Shown here piece by piece: positions 26,994 through 37,191 of a stretch of DNA of 64,000 nt (its first letter is position 1; every line of letters starts with the position of its first letter). The DNA is taken from positions 62,001 through 126,000 of the forward strand of contig JADJSA010000009.1 of NCBI GenBank assembly GCA_016711925.1. The letters are read 5' to 3'. The DNA comes from Candidatus Methylophosphatis haderslevensis (GTDB lineage Bacteria; Pseudomonadota; Gammaproteobacteria; Burkholderiales; Rhodocyclaceae). The translations under genes and the position numbers were made by a program. Below the pieces are notes generated by a model that was given only the letters and a program-made list of their open reading frames with translations, searched no databases and was not told the DNA's origin.

Positions 26994-27941
26994 TCAGCCC
27001 TGGCTCACCACGACCCGATTGCGGCCGGCGGACTTGGCCGCATAGAGCGCCTTGTCGGCCGCTTCGACAAGCGGTTCGCCGCTGGCCGGCGCACCACGGG
27101 GCGGCACCATGGTCGCCGCCCCGACCGAGAGTGTGACCCGGCTGGCAACCGACGAACGGCCATGCGGAATGCCGAGTTCGGCAACCGCGCTGCGCACGCT
27201 CTCGGCAACCATCTGCGCACCGTCGAACCCCGTATCGGGCAGGATCGCGGCGAACTCTTCGCCGCCGTAGCGCGCGACCAGGTCGCCCGGCCGCTTCAGG
27301 GTCTCCTCGATCGCCCGCGCGACGTTGCGGATGCATTCGTCACCGGCCTGGTGGCCGTGGGCGTCGTTGTACTGCTTGAAGAAATCGATGTCGCACATCA
27401 GCAGCGTAACCGGGTACTGGCGCCGCATGGCGCGGCGCCACTCCTTGTAGAGCGCATCGTCGAAGCGGCGCCGGTTGGCGATGCCGGTCAGCGCGTCGAC
27501 GGTGGACAGCCGGACCAGGTCGCGATTCATGTCGTCGAGGCGGGAGGTCAGCGCAACCAGCGAATCGCGCATGCCGAGAATGCGCTGCATGGCGCGCACC
27601 TTGGCGGCCAGCACCACTTCGCTTACGGGCTTGCGCAGGTAGTCGTCGCCGCCGGCAATGATCCCGCGCTCGAGGTCGGCATCCTTGTCGCGGGCGGAGA
27701 GAAAAATTATCGGCGTCCACTCGCCCGGTTTCTCGATCAGGCGAATCTGCTGAGCCACTTCGAAGCCGTCGATTCCCGGCATGATCACATCGAGCAGCAC
27801 GAGTTGCGGCCGATGTCCCTGGAACAACTCGACGCCGTCCTTGCCGTTGTGCGCGATCAGCGCCTCGATGCCCATGCGTTCGAGCTGCTGCGCGAACAGC
27901 GCGGCGCTCGTCCGCGAATCCTCGATAATCAACGCCTTCAT
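26994..27941 (-). CDS. Response regulator diguanylate cyclase (REC-GGDEF)
   Basis: 315 residues from the ATG at 27941, which has GGAG in good position (an in-frame ATG at 27953 lacks one). Receiver domain 1-120: IIEDSRTSAALF, phospho-acceptor Asp51 in LLDVIMPGID, and the Lys in DDYLRKPVSE. GGDEF domain about 160-312: VDALTGIANRRRFDDAL, CDIDFFKQYNDAHGHQAGDE and active-site RYGGEEF. RPGD stands five residues before GGEEF, the usual inhibitory site. It should make cyclic di-GMP when phosphorylated. It converges with gloB, 18 bases away, and the partner kinase is not adjacent. Confidence 0.92.
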   Translation of the reverse strand: MKALIIEDSRTSAALFAQQLERMGIEALIAHNGKDGVELFQGHRPQLVLLDVIMPGIDGFEVAQQIRLIEKPGEWTPIIFLSARDKDADLERGIIAGGDDYLRKPVSEVVLAAKVRAMQRILGMRDSLVALTSRLDDMNRDLVRLSTVDALTGIANRRRFDDALYKEWRRAMRRQYPVTLLMCDIDFFKQYNDAHGHQAGDECIRNVARAIEETLKRPGDLVARYGGEEFAAILPDTGFDGAQMVAESVRSAVAELGIPHGRSSVASRVTLSVGAATMVPPRGAPASGEPLVEAADKALYAAKSAGRNRVVVSQG

Positions 27942-28117
27942 GCCGGACTCCATCAAACCAATGTCGTAGAATGCCACAATTCGGCTACGACTTTTCATTG
28001 ACTAACTGAACTGTCGTCCGTAACATTATGATTTCGTTTCAATACAATGTCCAAGCAGGTTGGCGTCGCAATGTGCGCACACGGCCTGCAAACGGCGCAA
28101 CGGGAGACCCGCACCCC

Positions 28118-29563
28118 ATGACTTTCCCGCGCAACCCCCTGATTCTGATCGCCGCCTGCTCGGCACTGCTGTTCGGCCCGGCGTCCTGGGCTGACGAGGG
28201 TCCGTTCGCCTTTCCCCCGGCCAATCCGGCCAAGGTTGCGATCGCCCCGGCATCGCTCAGTGAAATCGCCGAACCCCTGCTCGCGCCACCGGGCGAGATC
28301 CGCGACGATCTGCTGCGCCTGCGGCCGATCGACCTGACCGCGGAACCGAGCGACCTGTGGGAGCGCATACGCAACGGGTTCGCCATGCCGGACCTGCTCA
28401 ACGACCAGGTCAATGACCGGCAGGCCTACTACCTGGGCCGGCCGGAATATGTCGGCCGAATCGTTGAGCGCAGTCGCCGCTACCTCTATTTCATCGTCAC
28501 GGAACTCGAAAAGCGCGGCATGCCGACCGAGCTGGCACTGCTGCCGATGGTGGAAAGCGCCTTCAATCCGATGGCGATGTCGAGCGCCCGCGCCTCGGGT
28601 TTGTGGCAGTTCGTTCCGGCAACCGGCAAGAGCTACAACCTGTCGCAGAACTGGTGGTACGACCAGCGCCGCGACATCGTCGCATCGACCAACGCGGCGC
28701 TCGATTACCTGCAGACGATCTACGAAATGCACGGCGACTGGCATCTCGCCTTGGCCTCCTACAACTGGGGCGAAGGCGCGGTAGCACGCGCGATCGAGCG
28801 CAATCGCCAACTCGGGTTGCCAACCGAATACAAGCACCTGAACATGCCGGCCGAAACCAAGTACTACGTGCCCAAGCTGCAAGCGCTGAAGAACATCATC
28901 GCCCAGCCGCAGTTGTACGGCGTCACCCTGCCGGCGATCCCCAACCTGCCCTACTTCGCCACCGTCAGCAAACCGGCCGGCATCGACATTGCGCTCGCTG
29001 CCCGACTGGCGGAAACGCCGATGGACGAATTCGTCGCGCTCAATCCGTCCTACAACCGGCCGGTCATGCCCGGCGGCTCCGCACAGCAGATCATCATTCC
29101 CGCCGAAAAGGTCGAAACCTTCCACACCAACCTGCGCAATCATGACGAACCCTTGAGCAGTTGGGTGACCCGCCGCCTGCAAAAGGGCGAGAACCTCGAT
29201 TCGCTGGCCGCGAGCATGGGCATCAGCGGGGCCAAGCTGCGCGCGGTCAATGGCATTCCGCCGGGCTGGCGCGCGCCGGTCGGCCATGCGCTGCTGGTGC
29301 CGGCCGCGGGAGCGGAGAGCCTTCAGATCACCGCCGACGACCTGCCGGCTTCTTCCGCGTTGTCGGCTGCGCGCCAAAGCGAGAGCCGTGTGCACGCCCG
29401 CCATGTGAAGGGGAAAGGGAAACGGCACACGGTTGCGCTCGCCAAGTCCTCGAAGCCGTCAGCGAAGTCCCGCGACGCCAGCACCAAGCAGCGGCCCACA
29501 GCGCGGGTCGCCGGCAAGTCCGCGCCCCGTCACGCGCCGACCCGGATCGCCGCACGACGCTGA
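28118..29563 (+). CDS. mltD: Membrane-bound lytic murein transglycosylase D
   Basis: 481 residues from the ATG at 28118. The signal peptide ends near GPASWADEG. The SLT domain (about 115-245) has the catalytic Glu in PMVESAFNPMAMSSARASGL, then WQFVPATGKSYNL and LASYNWGEGAVARAI. A LysM-like repeat covers about 345-395 (VTRRLQKGENLDSLAASMGI). The C-terminal tail is Lys/Arg/Ala rich. It cleaves peptidoglycan glycan strands with formation of anhydro-MurNAc. No lipobox is visible, so it may be soluble in the periplasm rather than lipid anchored. It is followed by a strong terminator hairpin. Confidence 0.9.
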   Translation: MTFPRNPLILIAACSALLFGPASWADEGPFAFPPANPAKVAIAPASLSEIAEPLLAPPGEIRDDLLRLRPIDLTAEPSDLWERIRNGFAMPDLLNDQVNDRQAYYLGRPEYVGRIVERSRRYLYFIVTELEKRGMPTELALLPMVESAFNPMAMSSARASGLWQFVPATGKSYNLSQNWWYDQRRDIVASTNAALDYLQTIYEMHGDWHLALASYNWGEGAVARAIERNRQLGLPTEYKHLNMPAETKYYVPKLQALKNIIAQPQLYGVTLPAIPNLPYFATVSKPAGIDIALAARLAETPMDEFVALNPSYNRPVMPGGSAQQIIIPAEKVETFHTNLRNHDEPLSSWVTRRLQKGENLDSLAASMGISGAKLRAVNGIPPGWRAPVGHALLVPAAGAESLQITADDLPASSALSAARQSESRVHARHVKGKGKRHTVALAKSSKPSAKSRDASTKQRPTARVAGKSAPRHAPTRIAARR

Positions 29564-29581
29564 TCCAGCCGGCCTGCAAGC

Positions 29582-29609
29582 AAACGCCGGCGATCGCCGG
29601 CGTTTTTTT
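29582..29609 (+). terminator. Rho-independent terminator after mltD
   Basis: Perfect stem AACGCCGGCGATCGCCGGCGTT followed by TTTTT. It lies between the convergent mltD and ABC-ATPase genes. On the opposite strand the A side is short, so it acts mainly rightwards. Confidence 0.85.
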
Positions 29610-29612
29610 CGT

Positions 29613-31632
29613 TCAGCCGTAGAGGTGGCATCGCACCATGCGGTTGCCGGCAAGCGCCGTCTCGGCCGGATACTCGCTGCGGCAGCGCCCGGTTGCCTGC
29701 GGGCAGCGAGGATGGAAGTGACAACCCGAGGGAGGATTGAGCGGCGACGGCAATTCGGTGCCGGCAAGCGGGGCATCGGTCACGGCAGCGCGATCGACCC
29801 GCGGAACCGCTGCGAGCAGAACACGCGTGTAGGGATGCTGCGGGTCACGCAATACCGACTCGACCGGGCCATGTTCGACGATGCGCCCGAGGTACATGAC
29901 CGCAACATCGTGGGCAAGATAATCGACCACCACGATGTTGTGGGTGATGAACAGATAGGCCAGACCGAGTTCGCGCTGCAGTTGCCGCAGCAGGTTGAGA
30001 ATCTGCGCCTGCACCGAGACATCCAGTGCGCTGGTCGGCTCGTCGCATATGATCAGCTTCGGGCTGACTGCGAGTGCGCGGGCGATCGCGATCCGCTGGC
30101 GCTGGCCACCCGGAGAACTCGTGCGGGTAGCGCCCGGCCATCGCAGCGTCCAGCCCGACGCGCGTCAGCAATTGGGCAACGCGCTCGGAGCGGCGGGCCG
30201 CATCGGCCTCGACCGCCAGCGCCGCCATCCCCTCCTCGATGATTTCGCCGACCCGCATGCGCGGGTTGAGCGACCCGAATGGATCCTGAAAGACCATCTG
30301 CATGTCGCGCCGCATGTTCGCCAAGATGGGGCCCGGCGCGCCGCGCAGATCCTGGCCGGCAAGTTCGACGCGACCATCGGTTATGCCGATCAACTGAAGA
30401 ATGGCTTTGCCGACGGTAGTCTTGCCGCAGCCCGACTCGCCGACCAGGGCCAGCGTGCGCCCGGCGGCGAGTGAAAGGGAAACGCCGTCCACTGCCTTGA
30501 CATGCGCGACGACACGCTGCAGCAGACCGCGTTTGACCGGAAAGTGCACCTTCAGAGCCTCGACCTTCAGCAAAGGCTGGGCTGCGACCTTTGGCGCCGT
30601 CTCTTCGGCGACCGGTATGCCGATCGCGGTCTCGCGGCCTTGCTCGGCCGGGTCGAACAGGTGGCAGCGCACCGCCTGCCCTGAAGCTTGTCGGTGCCAA
30701 TCCGGCGCCTGGGTCCGGCAGCGATCCCAAGCCGCCGGACAGCGCTCGACGAAGCGGCAACCGGCGAATTGCCGATCGAGTGGCGGCACGTTTCCGGCGA
30801 TGGTTTCGAGTCGCCTGCCGCGCAGTGCCGCACTGGGCAAAGCAGCGAAGAGCTTGCGCGAATACGGGTGCAACGGCGTGGAAAAGAATGCCTCCCGCCC
30901 GCCAGTCTCGATCAGGTGCCCGGCATACATCACACCGACCTCGTGAGCCATCCGCGCCACCACGCCAAGGTCATGAGTGATCAACAGCATGCCCATGCCG
31001 CGCTCCCGCTGCAGGGCCGCGAGCAGATCGAGCACCTGTGCCTGGATCGTGACGTCGAGGGCAGTCGTCGGCTCGTCGGCTATCAGCAGCTCGGGGTCGC
31101 CTGCCAGCGTCATGGCTATCATCACGCGCTGTTTCATGCCGCCCGAGAGCTGGAACGGATAGTCGTCGAGCCGGCGCAGCGGGTCGGGAATGCCCACCGC
31201 CGCGAGCAGTTCGCCGGCACGCTGACGAGCCTGTGCGCCGCGTAGGTCGCGATGCAGCGCCAGTGCTTCGCCGATCTGGTCGCCCACGGTTACGACCGGA
31301 TTGAGGCTTGTGGCTGGCTCCTGGAACACCATGGCGATGCGGCCGCCGCGCACCGCGCGCATCTCGCTCTCGGTCAACGCGCTCAGATTTTCGCCTTCGA
31401 GTACAACCTTGCCATCCGTCAGTACGCCGCCGTCGGGCAGCAGGCGCATGATGGCGAGCGCCGTCATGGATTTGCCGCAACCCGATTCGCCGAGCAGGGC
31501 AAAGGTTTGCCCGCGTTCGATAGTCAGCGACACGCGATCGACCGGTTGCACGGTGCCGCGCGCCGTCGACAGCCGAACGCCCAGATCGGTGACAGCGAAC
31601 AGTTGCTGGTCCGGCAGCGCGTCGCTAGGCAT
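29613..31632 (-). CDS. Peptide-type ABC transporter ATPase, two fused nucleotide-binding domains, frameshifted
   Basis: Domain 1 (about 10-260): Walker [14 protein letters not shown]-loop [12 protein letters not shown], signature [17 protein letters not shown] and Walker [13 protein letters not shown]. Each half ends in an oligopeptide-type Cys cluster ([14 protein letters not shown]). Domain 2 (about 345-670): [28 protein letters not shown], then HEFSG, a frame break at 30109-30111 (one extra G in the gene sense), then the rest of the signature region and [20 protein letters not shown]. It is built like YejF/GsiA. Energises import by the two permeases upstream; overlaps the adjacent permease gene by eight bases. 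Restored length is about 672 residues. Confidence 0.87.
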
Positions 31633-33076
31633 GCGCCGCCTTCCTGATCAATCGATTGCGGCTCAGAACCTGCAATCGCGGATCAAGCGCCTCACGCACG
31701 ACGTCGGCAAACAGATTGGCCGACAGCACCAGCACGAACATGAACACGAACGCCGCCAAAAGCGACCACCACACCATGGGATCGCGCGACAGTTCCATGC
31801 GCGCCTGGTTGATCATCGTGCCGAAACTGACGGTGTTCGGATCGACGCCTATGCCGACGTAGGACAGCACCGCTTCCGCCAGCACCAACCCGCTGAAATC
31901 CATGACGACACTGATCAGGACCAGGTGCATGAGATTGGGCAGGATATGCCGGATCATGATGCGCACCTGCGTCACGCCGAATGCGCGCGCTGCCTGCACA
32001 TAGTCCAGTTCGCGCAGTTTGAGCGTTTCGCCCCGCAACAGGCGGCACAGCCCGGTCCAACTTGTCACGCCTAGTATCCCGCACAGTGCCAGCAGCCGCG
32101 CATCGGCACGCTCCGCCGACGTGGCGAACCAATCGGGATGGCTGTCGATCACGACCTGCATCATCAGCACCGAGGCGGCGATCAGCAACACACCCGGAAT
32201 CGAGTTCAGCGTCGTGTAGATGTACTGCACGACATCGTCGATCCAGCCGCCGAAATAGCCCGCGACTACGCCCAGCGCGATCGCAAAGGGCATCATCACC
32301 AATGTGGTCAGCGTTCCGATCACCAGCGCCGTGCGAATGCTCTTGAGGGTCAGGTAGAACACGTCCTGTCCGACCTTGTCGGTGCCGAACACGTGGTAGT
32401 CGGCGGACAGCAGGCAAAGCGGCACCACAAGGGCAAGCGTTGCGCCAAGTGCCGTCAGCGCGCCGTTCCAGGCAATCGGCGTTTCCCGCCGCCAGATCGC
32501 GCGCCACGCCGAAGCGACGGAGCAAGCCGACTGGCGGGCGACACGCCGCGCCACGCCGAGCGCGAGCGCCAGCCAGACTGCGGCGGCGACCGGCAGTGCG
32601 CGGGCCAGCCCGAACGCAACATCCGGCGCCAGTTGCGACGGCGGATCCTGCAAATGCACGGCGGCATGTTTGAGTCGCGGATAGTCGCGGAACTGCGTTC
32701 CGTCCGGGCGATCGATGTTCTCCTTGTCGTAGAGATACGCGGCGAACGGAGCGGAATAGGTCTTCTCGGTTCCGCGGCGGAGTACTTGCGCCAGGACATC
32801 GAAAGCGCTGTGCACCTCCACCGAATGCCGCACGTCGTTGGTTCCCGCCGACACTGATTCCAGTCGCGGGCGATAGTGCAGAGAATCGAGCACCCCGATC
32901 AGGACGAACAGCAGCAGCAATGTGAGCGAAGCCATCGCGCTGCCGCTCGATCCGACGCGCCGCCAGGGCTCGAGCATGTGCGGCTGCGACCTGACGTAGA
33001 AGACGCCGGCAACGACAACGGCGATCAGCAGGAACAACAGAATGTCCGACCAGAGGAATACCGGTTGAAAGGCCAT
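31625..33076 (-). CDS. Peptide-type ABC transporter permease (DppC/OppC/YejE family)
   Basis: 483 residues, longer than the usual 280-340 because of an N-terminal extension. It has an extra helix at 9-28, another at about 48-64, a soluble loop (about 70-150) and a third helix at about 155-178. The core then follows: VFGTDKVGQDVFYLTLKSIR, TALVIGTLTTLVMMPFAIAL, and the EAA-type coupling helix around YVQAARAFGVTQVRIMIRHI. Near the end it has VDPNTVSFGTMINQAR and a closing helix. It forms the channel with the next gene's product. It is separated from that upstream gene by three bases. Confidence 0.87.
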   Translation of the reverse strand: MAFQPVFLWSDILLFLLIAVVVAGVFYVRSQPHMLEPWRRVGSSGSAMASLTLLLLFVLIGVLDSLHYRPRLESVSAGTNDVRHSVEVHSAFDVLAQVLRRGTEKTYSAPFAAYLYDKENIDRPDGTQFRDYPRLKHAAVHLQDPPSQLAPDVAFGLARALPVAAAVWLALALGVARRVARQSACSVASAWRAIWRRETPIAWNGALTALGATLALVVPLCLLSADYHVFGTDKVGQDVFYLTLKSIRTALVIGTLTTLVMMPFAIALGVVAGYFGGWIDDVVQYIYTTLNSIPGVLLIAASVLMMQVVIDSHPDWFATSAERADARLLALCGILGVTSWTGLCRLLRGETLKLRELDYVQAARAFGVTQVRIMIRHILPNLMHLVLISVVMDFSGLVLAEAVLSYVGIGVDPNTVSFGTMINQARMELSRDPMVWWSLLAAFVFMFVLVLSANLFADVVREALDPRLQVLSRNRLIRKAAHA

Positions 33077-33079
33077 GGA

Positions 33080-34057
33080 CTATTGCAGGCGTATGCGCGG
33101 ATCGACGAGGGTGTAGGAGATGTCGGTCAGGATCAGCCCGACGATGTAGAGCACCGACCCGATGAACACCATCGAGCGCACCACCGCGAAATCCTGCGAC
33201 TGGATCGCCTCGATGGTATAGCTGCCCAGGCCGGGAATGCCGAAGAACGACTCGGTGATCAGGCTGCCGAGGAACAGGCTCGGAATGACGACCACTGCAC
33301 CGGTCAGGATCGGAATCATAGCGTTCTTGAGCACGTGACGGAACAGAACCGCCATCTCCGGCACGCCCTTGGCACGGGCCGTTCGGACATAGTCCTTGAA
33401 CGCTTCTTCGAGGAAAAACGCGCGATACATCCGCGCGCCGGAACCGATGCTGCCGACTATGCCGACCAGCACCGGCAAGAGCAGAAATCTTGCGCGATCA
33501 ACGCCTTCGCCGTAACCGGAAATGGGTACAAGATTCCACACCTTGCTAAAAACGAATTGCCCACCGATGATGTAGAACATGCTCGAAATCGACATCATCG
33601 CGATGCAGAGCGCAACGCCCCCGTAGTCGAGGTAGGTAGCGCGAAACATCACCTGCAGCAGGGCAAACGCAATGGTCACGATCAGGCTGAGCAGGAACAC
33701 CGGAAGCGCGATCGCCAGCGAAGGCCCCATGCGATTTCGGATTTCGTAGCCGATGTCGCGACCGTCGTCCGATCGACCGAAATCGAACGCAAACATGCGG
33801 ATCGATTTGGAATAGAAGATCGTGTCAGTGAACTTGGCGGAAGCCTCCGCCTGCGAATTGTAGAAAAGCGGCTTGTCGTAGCCTCGCTCGGATTTCCAGC
33901 GCGCGATCGCCTCGGGCGTAACGCGCTTGATGCCAAGCTGCATGCGTGCCATGTCGTCCGGCGTGTTCACCACGAAGAACAGCGCAAAGGTCAGCAGGTT
34001 CACCCCGAGCAGGATGGGAATGGCGTAGAGCAGCCGGCGAACGATGTAGGCGAGCAT
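33080..34057 (-). CDS. Peptide-type ABC transporter permease (DppB/OppB/YejB family)
   Basis: 325 residues. N-terminal helix with the family start MLAYIVRRLLYAIPILLGVN, a periplasmic loop containing FGRSDDGRDIGYEIRNRMGP, four to five further helices, the coupling helix RTARAKGVPEMAVLFRHVLK, and the end SYTLVDPRIRLQ, which is nearly constant in this family. It pairs with the permease encoded three bases downstream. It lies 67 bases after the binding-protein gene. Confidence 0.9.
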   Translation of the reverse strand: MLAYIVRRLLYAIPILLGVNLLTFALFFVVNTPDDMARMQLGIKRVTPEAIARWKSERGYDKPLFYNSQAEASAKFTDTIFYSKSIRMFAFDFGRSDDGRDIGYEIRNRMGPSLAIALPVFLLSLIVTIAFALLQVMFRATYLDYGGVALCIAMMSISSMFYIIGGQFVFSKVWNLVPISGYGEGVDRARFLLLPVLVGIVGSIGSGARMYRAFFLEEAFKDYVRTARAKGVPEMAVLFRHVLKNAMIPILTGAVVVIPSLFLGSLITESFFGIPGLGSYTIEAIQSQDFAVVRSMVFIGSVLYIVGLILTDISYTLVDPRIRLQ

Positions 34058-34124
34058 CGTCTACCTCATGCCGGCCGCGGCGGCGATGCGACGGACGGCG
34101 TCAGGCGATCCTGAGGCACCGAAA

Positions 34125-36293
34125 TCATGCAGTACGAGTATCCGGAATGGCGCGTTCGCGCTCGCGCCGCCGATAGGAAATGACGGCTGGGGCGATGATC
34201 GCAGCCAGCAACCCGAGCATGACCGCGATCGGCCAGCGGATCGGCGCATTCCACTCGGCTCTTCGCTTCTCCCGCAGTGACACATCGACCTTCTGGTACT
34301 TCATGTTGCCGCGGATGATCTTCCCTGCCTTGCGATTGGACATCCAGCCGTGCTGCAATACGTAGGCGACATCGTGGTAGCCGAACAGCCACGGTGCGTC
34401 GGTTTGCAGCATGCGGACCATGCGATCGATGATTTCCTGGCGCTCTGTACCTTCATCCATGTTCTTCATTCTTTCGAACAGCGCGTCGTAGTCCGGATTC
34501 TCGTAGTTCGCCGCGTTCTCGCCCTGGGTCTTGACCTTTGCCTGGGGACCATGGAACAGGAAGAGGAAATTTTCCGGGTCCGGATAATCCGCGTTCCACC
34601 CCCAGAAAAACATCTGTGCCGTGCCCTTGCGCATCTTGTCCTGAAAACGATTGTAGTCGGTCGATCTGACGACAAGCTGGATGTCGAGCTTGGAGAACTG
34701 CTTGTTGTACCAGTCGACGCGTGACTTGTCGCCCACGCCGCCGCCGGTAGTATCAAGATGGATCACCAGAGGCTCGCCGGTCTGCGAATCCCGTCCGTTC
34801 GGGTAGCCTGCTTCGGCCAGCAGGCGCTTGGCTTCCGCGATTGCCTTGCGACGGGGCTTGCCGTCTACCCAGTCGTAGACCACCGGATTCATCCCGTCCC
34901 GCCCGCCGCGGCGTCCCGTTATTCCAGGGGGTATCGGGCTTTGCGCGACCTCGCCCCGACCACTGAGGAAGATGCTCACGTATTCTTCCTGATCGACAGC
35001 GATCGATATTGCCTGGCGCAGTTTGCGCGCACGCTCGGACGAACCGCCGACTACCGGATCGAGCATGTTGAACCCGGTATAGGACACGGTCGGCTGCACC
35101 GCCGTGACCAGGGTCATGCCGCGCTCCTGCATATCGTCTGTCAGGCGGGCGTCGCCTTGCGGCCCGAAGCGCACCGCCTGATCGAAATTCTCTCCGCCCA
35201 CGCCCGAAACATCGTAGTAGCCCTGGATGAACTTGTTCCAGTAGGGGATGGTTTCCTTCTCAAGCGAAAAAACGACCTTGTCAACGAACGGCAGGGGCTT
35301 ACCGCAATCGGCCAGCAGTCCGGCATCACGGTCGCCGGCTTCGCCCTCGCAGGGATAGGTGTCGCCGTGATAGTTCGGATTGCGTTCGAGCACCATCCGC
35401 GCGTTCGGATTGTTTTCCGTCAACATGTACGGACCGGTGCCAATCGGATACCAGTCCAGCGTGAGGTTGCGCTCGCTCATGCCCGGCTGGGCAAAAAAGC
35501 GGTCCGCCTCCAGAGGCACGGGCGCAAAGAAAGGCATCGCCAGCCAATAGACGAACTGCGGGTACTTTCCCATGAGCTTGATTCTGAAGGTGTATTGATC
35601 GACCCGCTCTACCCCCGACAACTCGTGCTGCGACAGATCGAGCCAGGCAGATTTGTCGGTATCTGCCTTTGCAAGGCGGGACTGCAGGTCGCGCAAACCG
35701 ACAACGTAATCGGCGAGCAGTTCAAACGCCGGCGAGTGCAGGCGCGGATGTGCCAGTCGCTTGATCTGATAGATGTAATCGTCGGACGTAAGCTCGCGCG
35801 TTCCGCTCTCAGCGAAATCGGACAGCTTGCGCTTGTCCCTTACCTGTTCTCGCGTCAGGCCCAGATAGCGTGGCTTGCCGGCTGCATCGACGGCAAAAGC
35901 AGGATGCGGCTGATAGCGAATTCCGGGCTTGATCCGGATCTCGTACACGCTGAAACCGATCGCGACGCCATTGGCGTCGGCGGGCAAAGGATTGCCCTCT
36001 CGGTCGAGGTAGGTGACGCTGGGCAGCGCCTCGGTGCTCATCGGGATCAGGCGATATGGGCGCTTCAGGTAGTCGTACTGAAGCGGCGGCTCGTAGATCT
36101 GAAACAGGAAGGTCGCTTCGTTCTCGCTATAAGACTGGACCGGATCCAGATGCTTGGGCCGCTCCGTGAACGCACTGTAGAAGATGTTCTTGCCCCGATC
36201 CGCGCTGGGATAGGGATCGTTCCATACGTCCGCGCATCCAGCCAGGGCAAGAGCTGAACACGCGGCGGCGAAAACGAGGGCAATTGGGCGCAT
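34125..36293 (-). CDS. Extracellular solute-binding lipoprotein, family 5, with C-terminal membrane helix
   Basis: 722 residues. The signal peptide ends in the lipobox LALAGC (Cys20), so it is lipid anchored. Family 5 (oligopeptide/dipeptide/nickel) words include FLFQIYEPPLQYDYL, YTFRIKLMGKYPQFVYWLAM, PIGTGPYMLTENNPNARMVL, ARKLRQAISIAVDQEEYV and WGWNADYPDPENFLFLFHGP. Unusual: a hydrophobic helix WPIAVMLGLLAAIIAPAVIS followed by an Arg-rich tail at the very end, so it may be held by both ends. It is the first gene of the four-gene importer operon, divergent from fabI. The ligand is unknown; peptides are the default guess. Confidence 0.85.
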   Translation of the reverse strand: MRPIALVFAAACSALALAGCADVWNDPYPSADRGKNIFYSAFTERPKHLDPVQSYSENEATFLFQIYEPPLQYDYLKRPYRLIPMSTEALPSVTYLDREGNPLPADANGVAIGFSVYEIRIKPGIRYQPHPAFAVDAAGKPRYLGLTREQVRDKRKLSDFAESGTRELTSDDYIYQIKRLAHPRLHSPAFELLADYVVGLRDLQSRLAKADTDKSAWLDLSQHELSGVERVDQYTFRIKLMGKYPQFVYWLAMPFFAPVPLEADRFFAQPGMSERNLTLDWYPIGTGPYMLTENNPNARMVLERNPNYHGDTYPCEGEAGDRDAGLLADCGKPLPFVDKVVFSLEKETIPYWNKFIQGYYDVSGVGGENFDQAVRFGPQGDARLTDDMQERGMTLVTAVQPTVSYTGFNMLDPVVGGSSERARKLRQAISIAVDQEEYVSIFLSGRGEVAQSPIPPGITGRRGGRDGMNPVVYDWVDGKPRRKAIAEAKRLLAEAGYPNGRDSQTGEPLVIHLDTTGGGVGDKSRVDWYNKQFSKLDIQLVVRSTDYNRFQDKMRKGTAQMFFWGWNADYPDPENFLFLFHGPQAKVKTQGENAANYENPDYDALFERMKNMDEGTERQEIIDRMVRMLQTDAPWLFGYHDVAYVLQHGWMSNRKAGKIIRGNMKYQKVDVSLREKRRAEWNAPIRWPIAVMLGLLAAIIAPAVISYRRRERERAIPDTRTA

Positions 36294-36362
36294 CACGTGA
36301 GTGTAGCGGAATGGCCGGTCGGGCGTCATCCATCGTGCGGCAGGCGCCGGGATTGCATCGGC

Positions 36363-36368
36363 TATAAT
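36363..36368 (+). promoter_or_regulatory. Candidate -10 element for fabI
   Basis: An exact TATAAT 31 bases before the fabI ATG. The -35 position (about 36340-36345, GCAGGC) is a poor match, so an activator or an extended contact may be needed. AGAGGGG follows as ribosome site. Confidence 0.4.
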
Positions 36369-36399
36369 CTTCCGGTTAAAACGAGAGGGGTTCCGCGCC

Positions 36400-37191
36400 A
36401 TGGGTTTTCTTGCCGGCAAGCGCATTCTGATTACCGGTCTGTTGTCCAACCGCTCGATTGCCTACGGCATCGCACGCGCAATGCACCGCGAAGGTGCCGA
36501 ATTGGCGTTTACTTATCAGAACGACCGGTTCCTCGAACGTTTGACCAGGATGGCGGCGGAGTTCGACTCCCGCCTGGTGTTTCCCTGCGACGTCGCCGAT
36601 GACGATCAGATGAGCAAGCTGTTCGCCGATCTCGGCAAGTCTTGGGATGGTCTCGAGGGCGTTGTTCATTCGATTGCCTTTGCGCCGACCGATGCGCTCG
36701 ATGGCGACTTTCTCGAAGGGCTGTCTCGCGAAGCGTTTCGGGTGTCGCACGAGATCAGCGCCTACAGCTTCCCTGCGCTGGTGAAAGCCGGTCTGCCGAT
36801 GATGCTGGGTCGCAACGCTTCGGTTTTGACGATGTCGTACCTTGGCGCCGTGCGCACCATGCCCAACTACAATGTCATGGGAATGGCGAAAGCCAGCCTC
36901 GAGGCCTCGGTGCGCTATCTGGCGGCGTCTCTTGGTCCGAAGGGCATTCGCGCCAATGCCGTGTCTGCCGGCCCGATCAAGACTCTGGCCGCTGCCGGAA
37001 TAGGCAGCTTCGGCAAGCTACTCGCGTACAACCAGAAGAATGCCCCGTTGCGGCGGAACGTGACGATCGACGAGGTTGGCAATGTGGCGGCGTTCCTCTG
37101 CAGCGATCTGGCCAGCGGTATTACCGGCGAAGTCACCTATGTCGATGCCGGATTCAATACGACCGCGCTTGGCAACCCCGATCCTGATTGA
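36400..37191 (+). CDS. fabI: Enoyl-[acyl-carrier-protein] reductase (NADH)
   Basis: 263 residues from the ATG at 36400. Cofactor loop [18 protein letters not shown], of the FabI type rather than ordinary SDR. The catalytic set is spaced as in FabI: Tyr in [13 protein letters not shown], then Tyr-x6-Lys in [33 protein letters not shown] and [17 protein letters not shown] close the protein. It does the last step of each fatty-acid elongation round. Single gene with its own candidate promoter; the next gene, ppiD, faces it. Confidence 0.96.
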   Translation: MGFLAGKRILITGLLSNRSIAYGIARAMHREGAELAFTYQNDRFLERLTRMAAEFDSRLVFPCDVADDDQMSKLFADLGKSWDGLEGVVHSIAFAPTDALDGDFLEGLSREAFRVSHEISAYSFPALVKAGLPMMLGRNASVLTMSYLGAVRTMPNYNVMGMAKASLEASVRYLAASLGPKGIRANAVSAGPIKTLAAAGIGSFGKLLAYNQKNAPLRRNVTIDEVGNVAAFLCSDLASGITGEVTYVDAGFNTTALGNPDPD

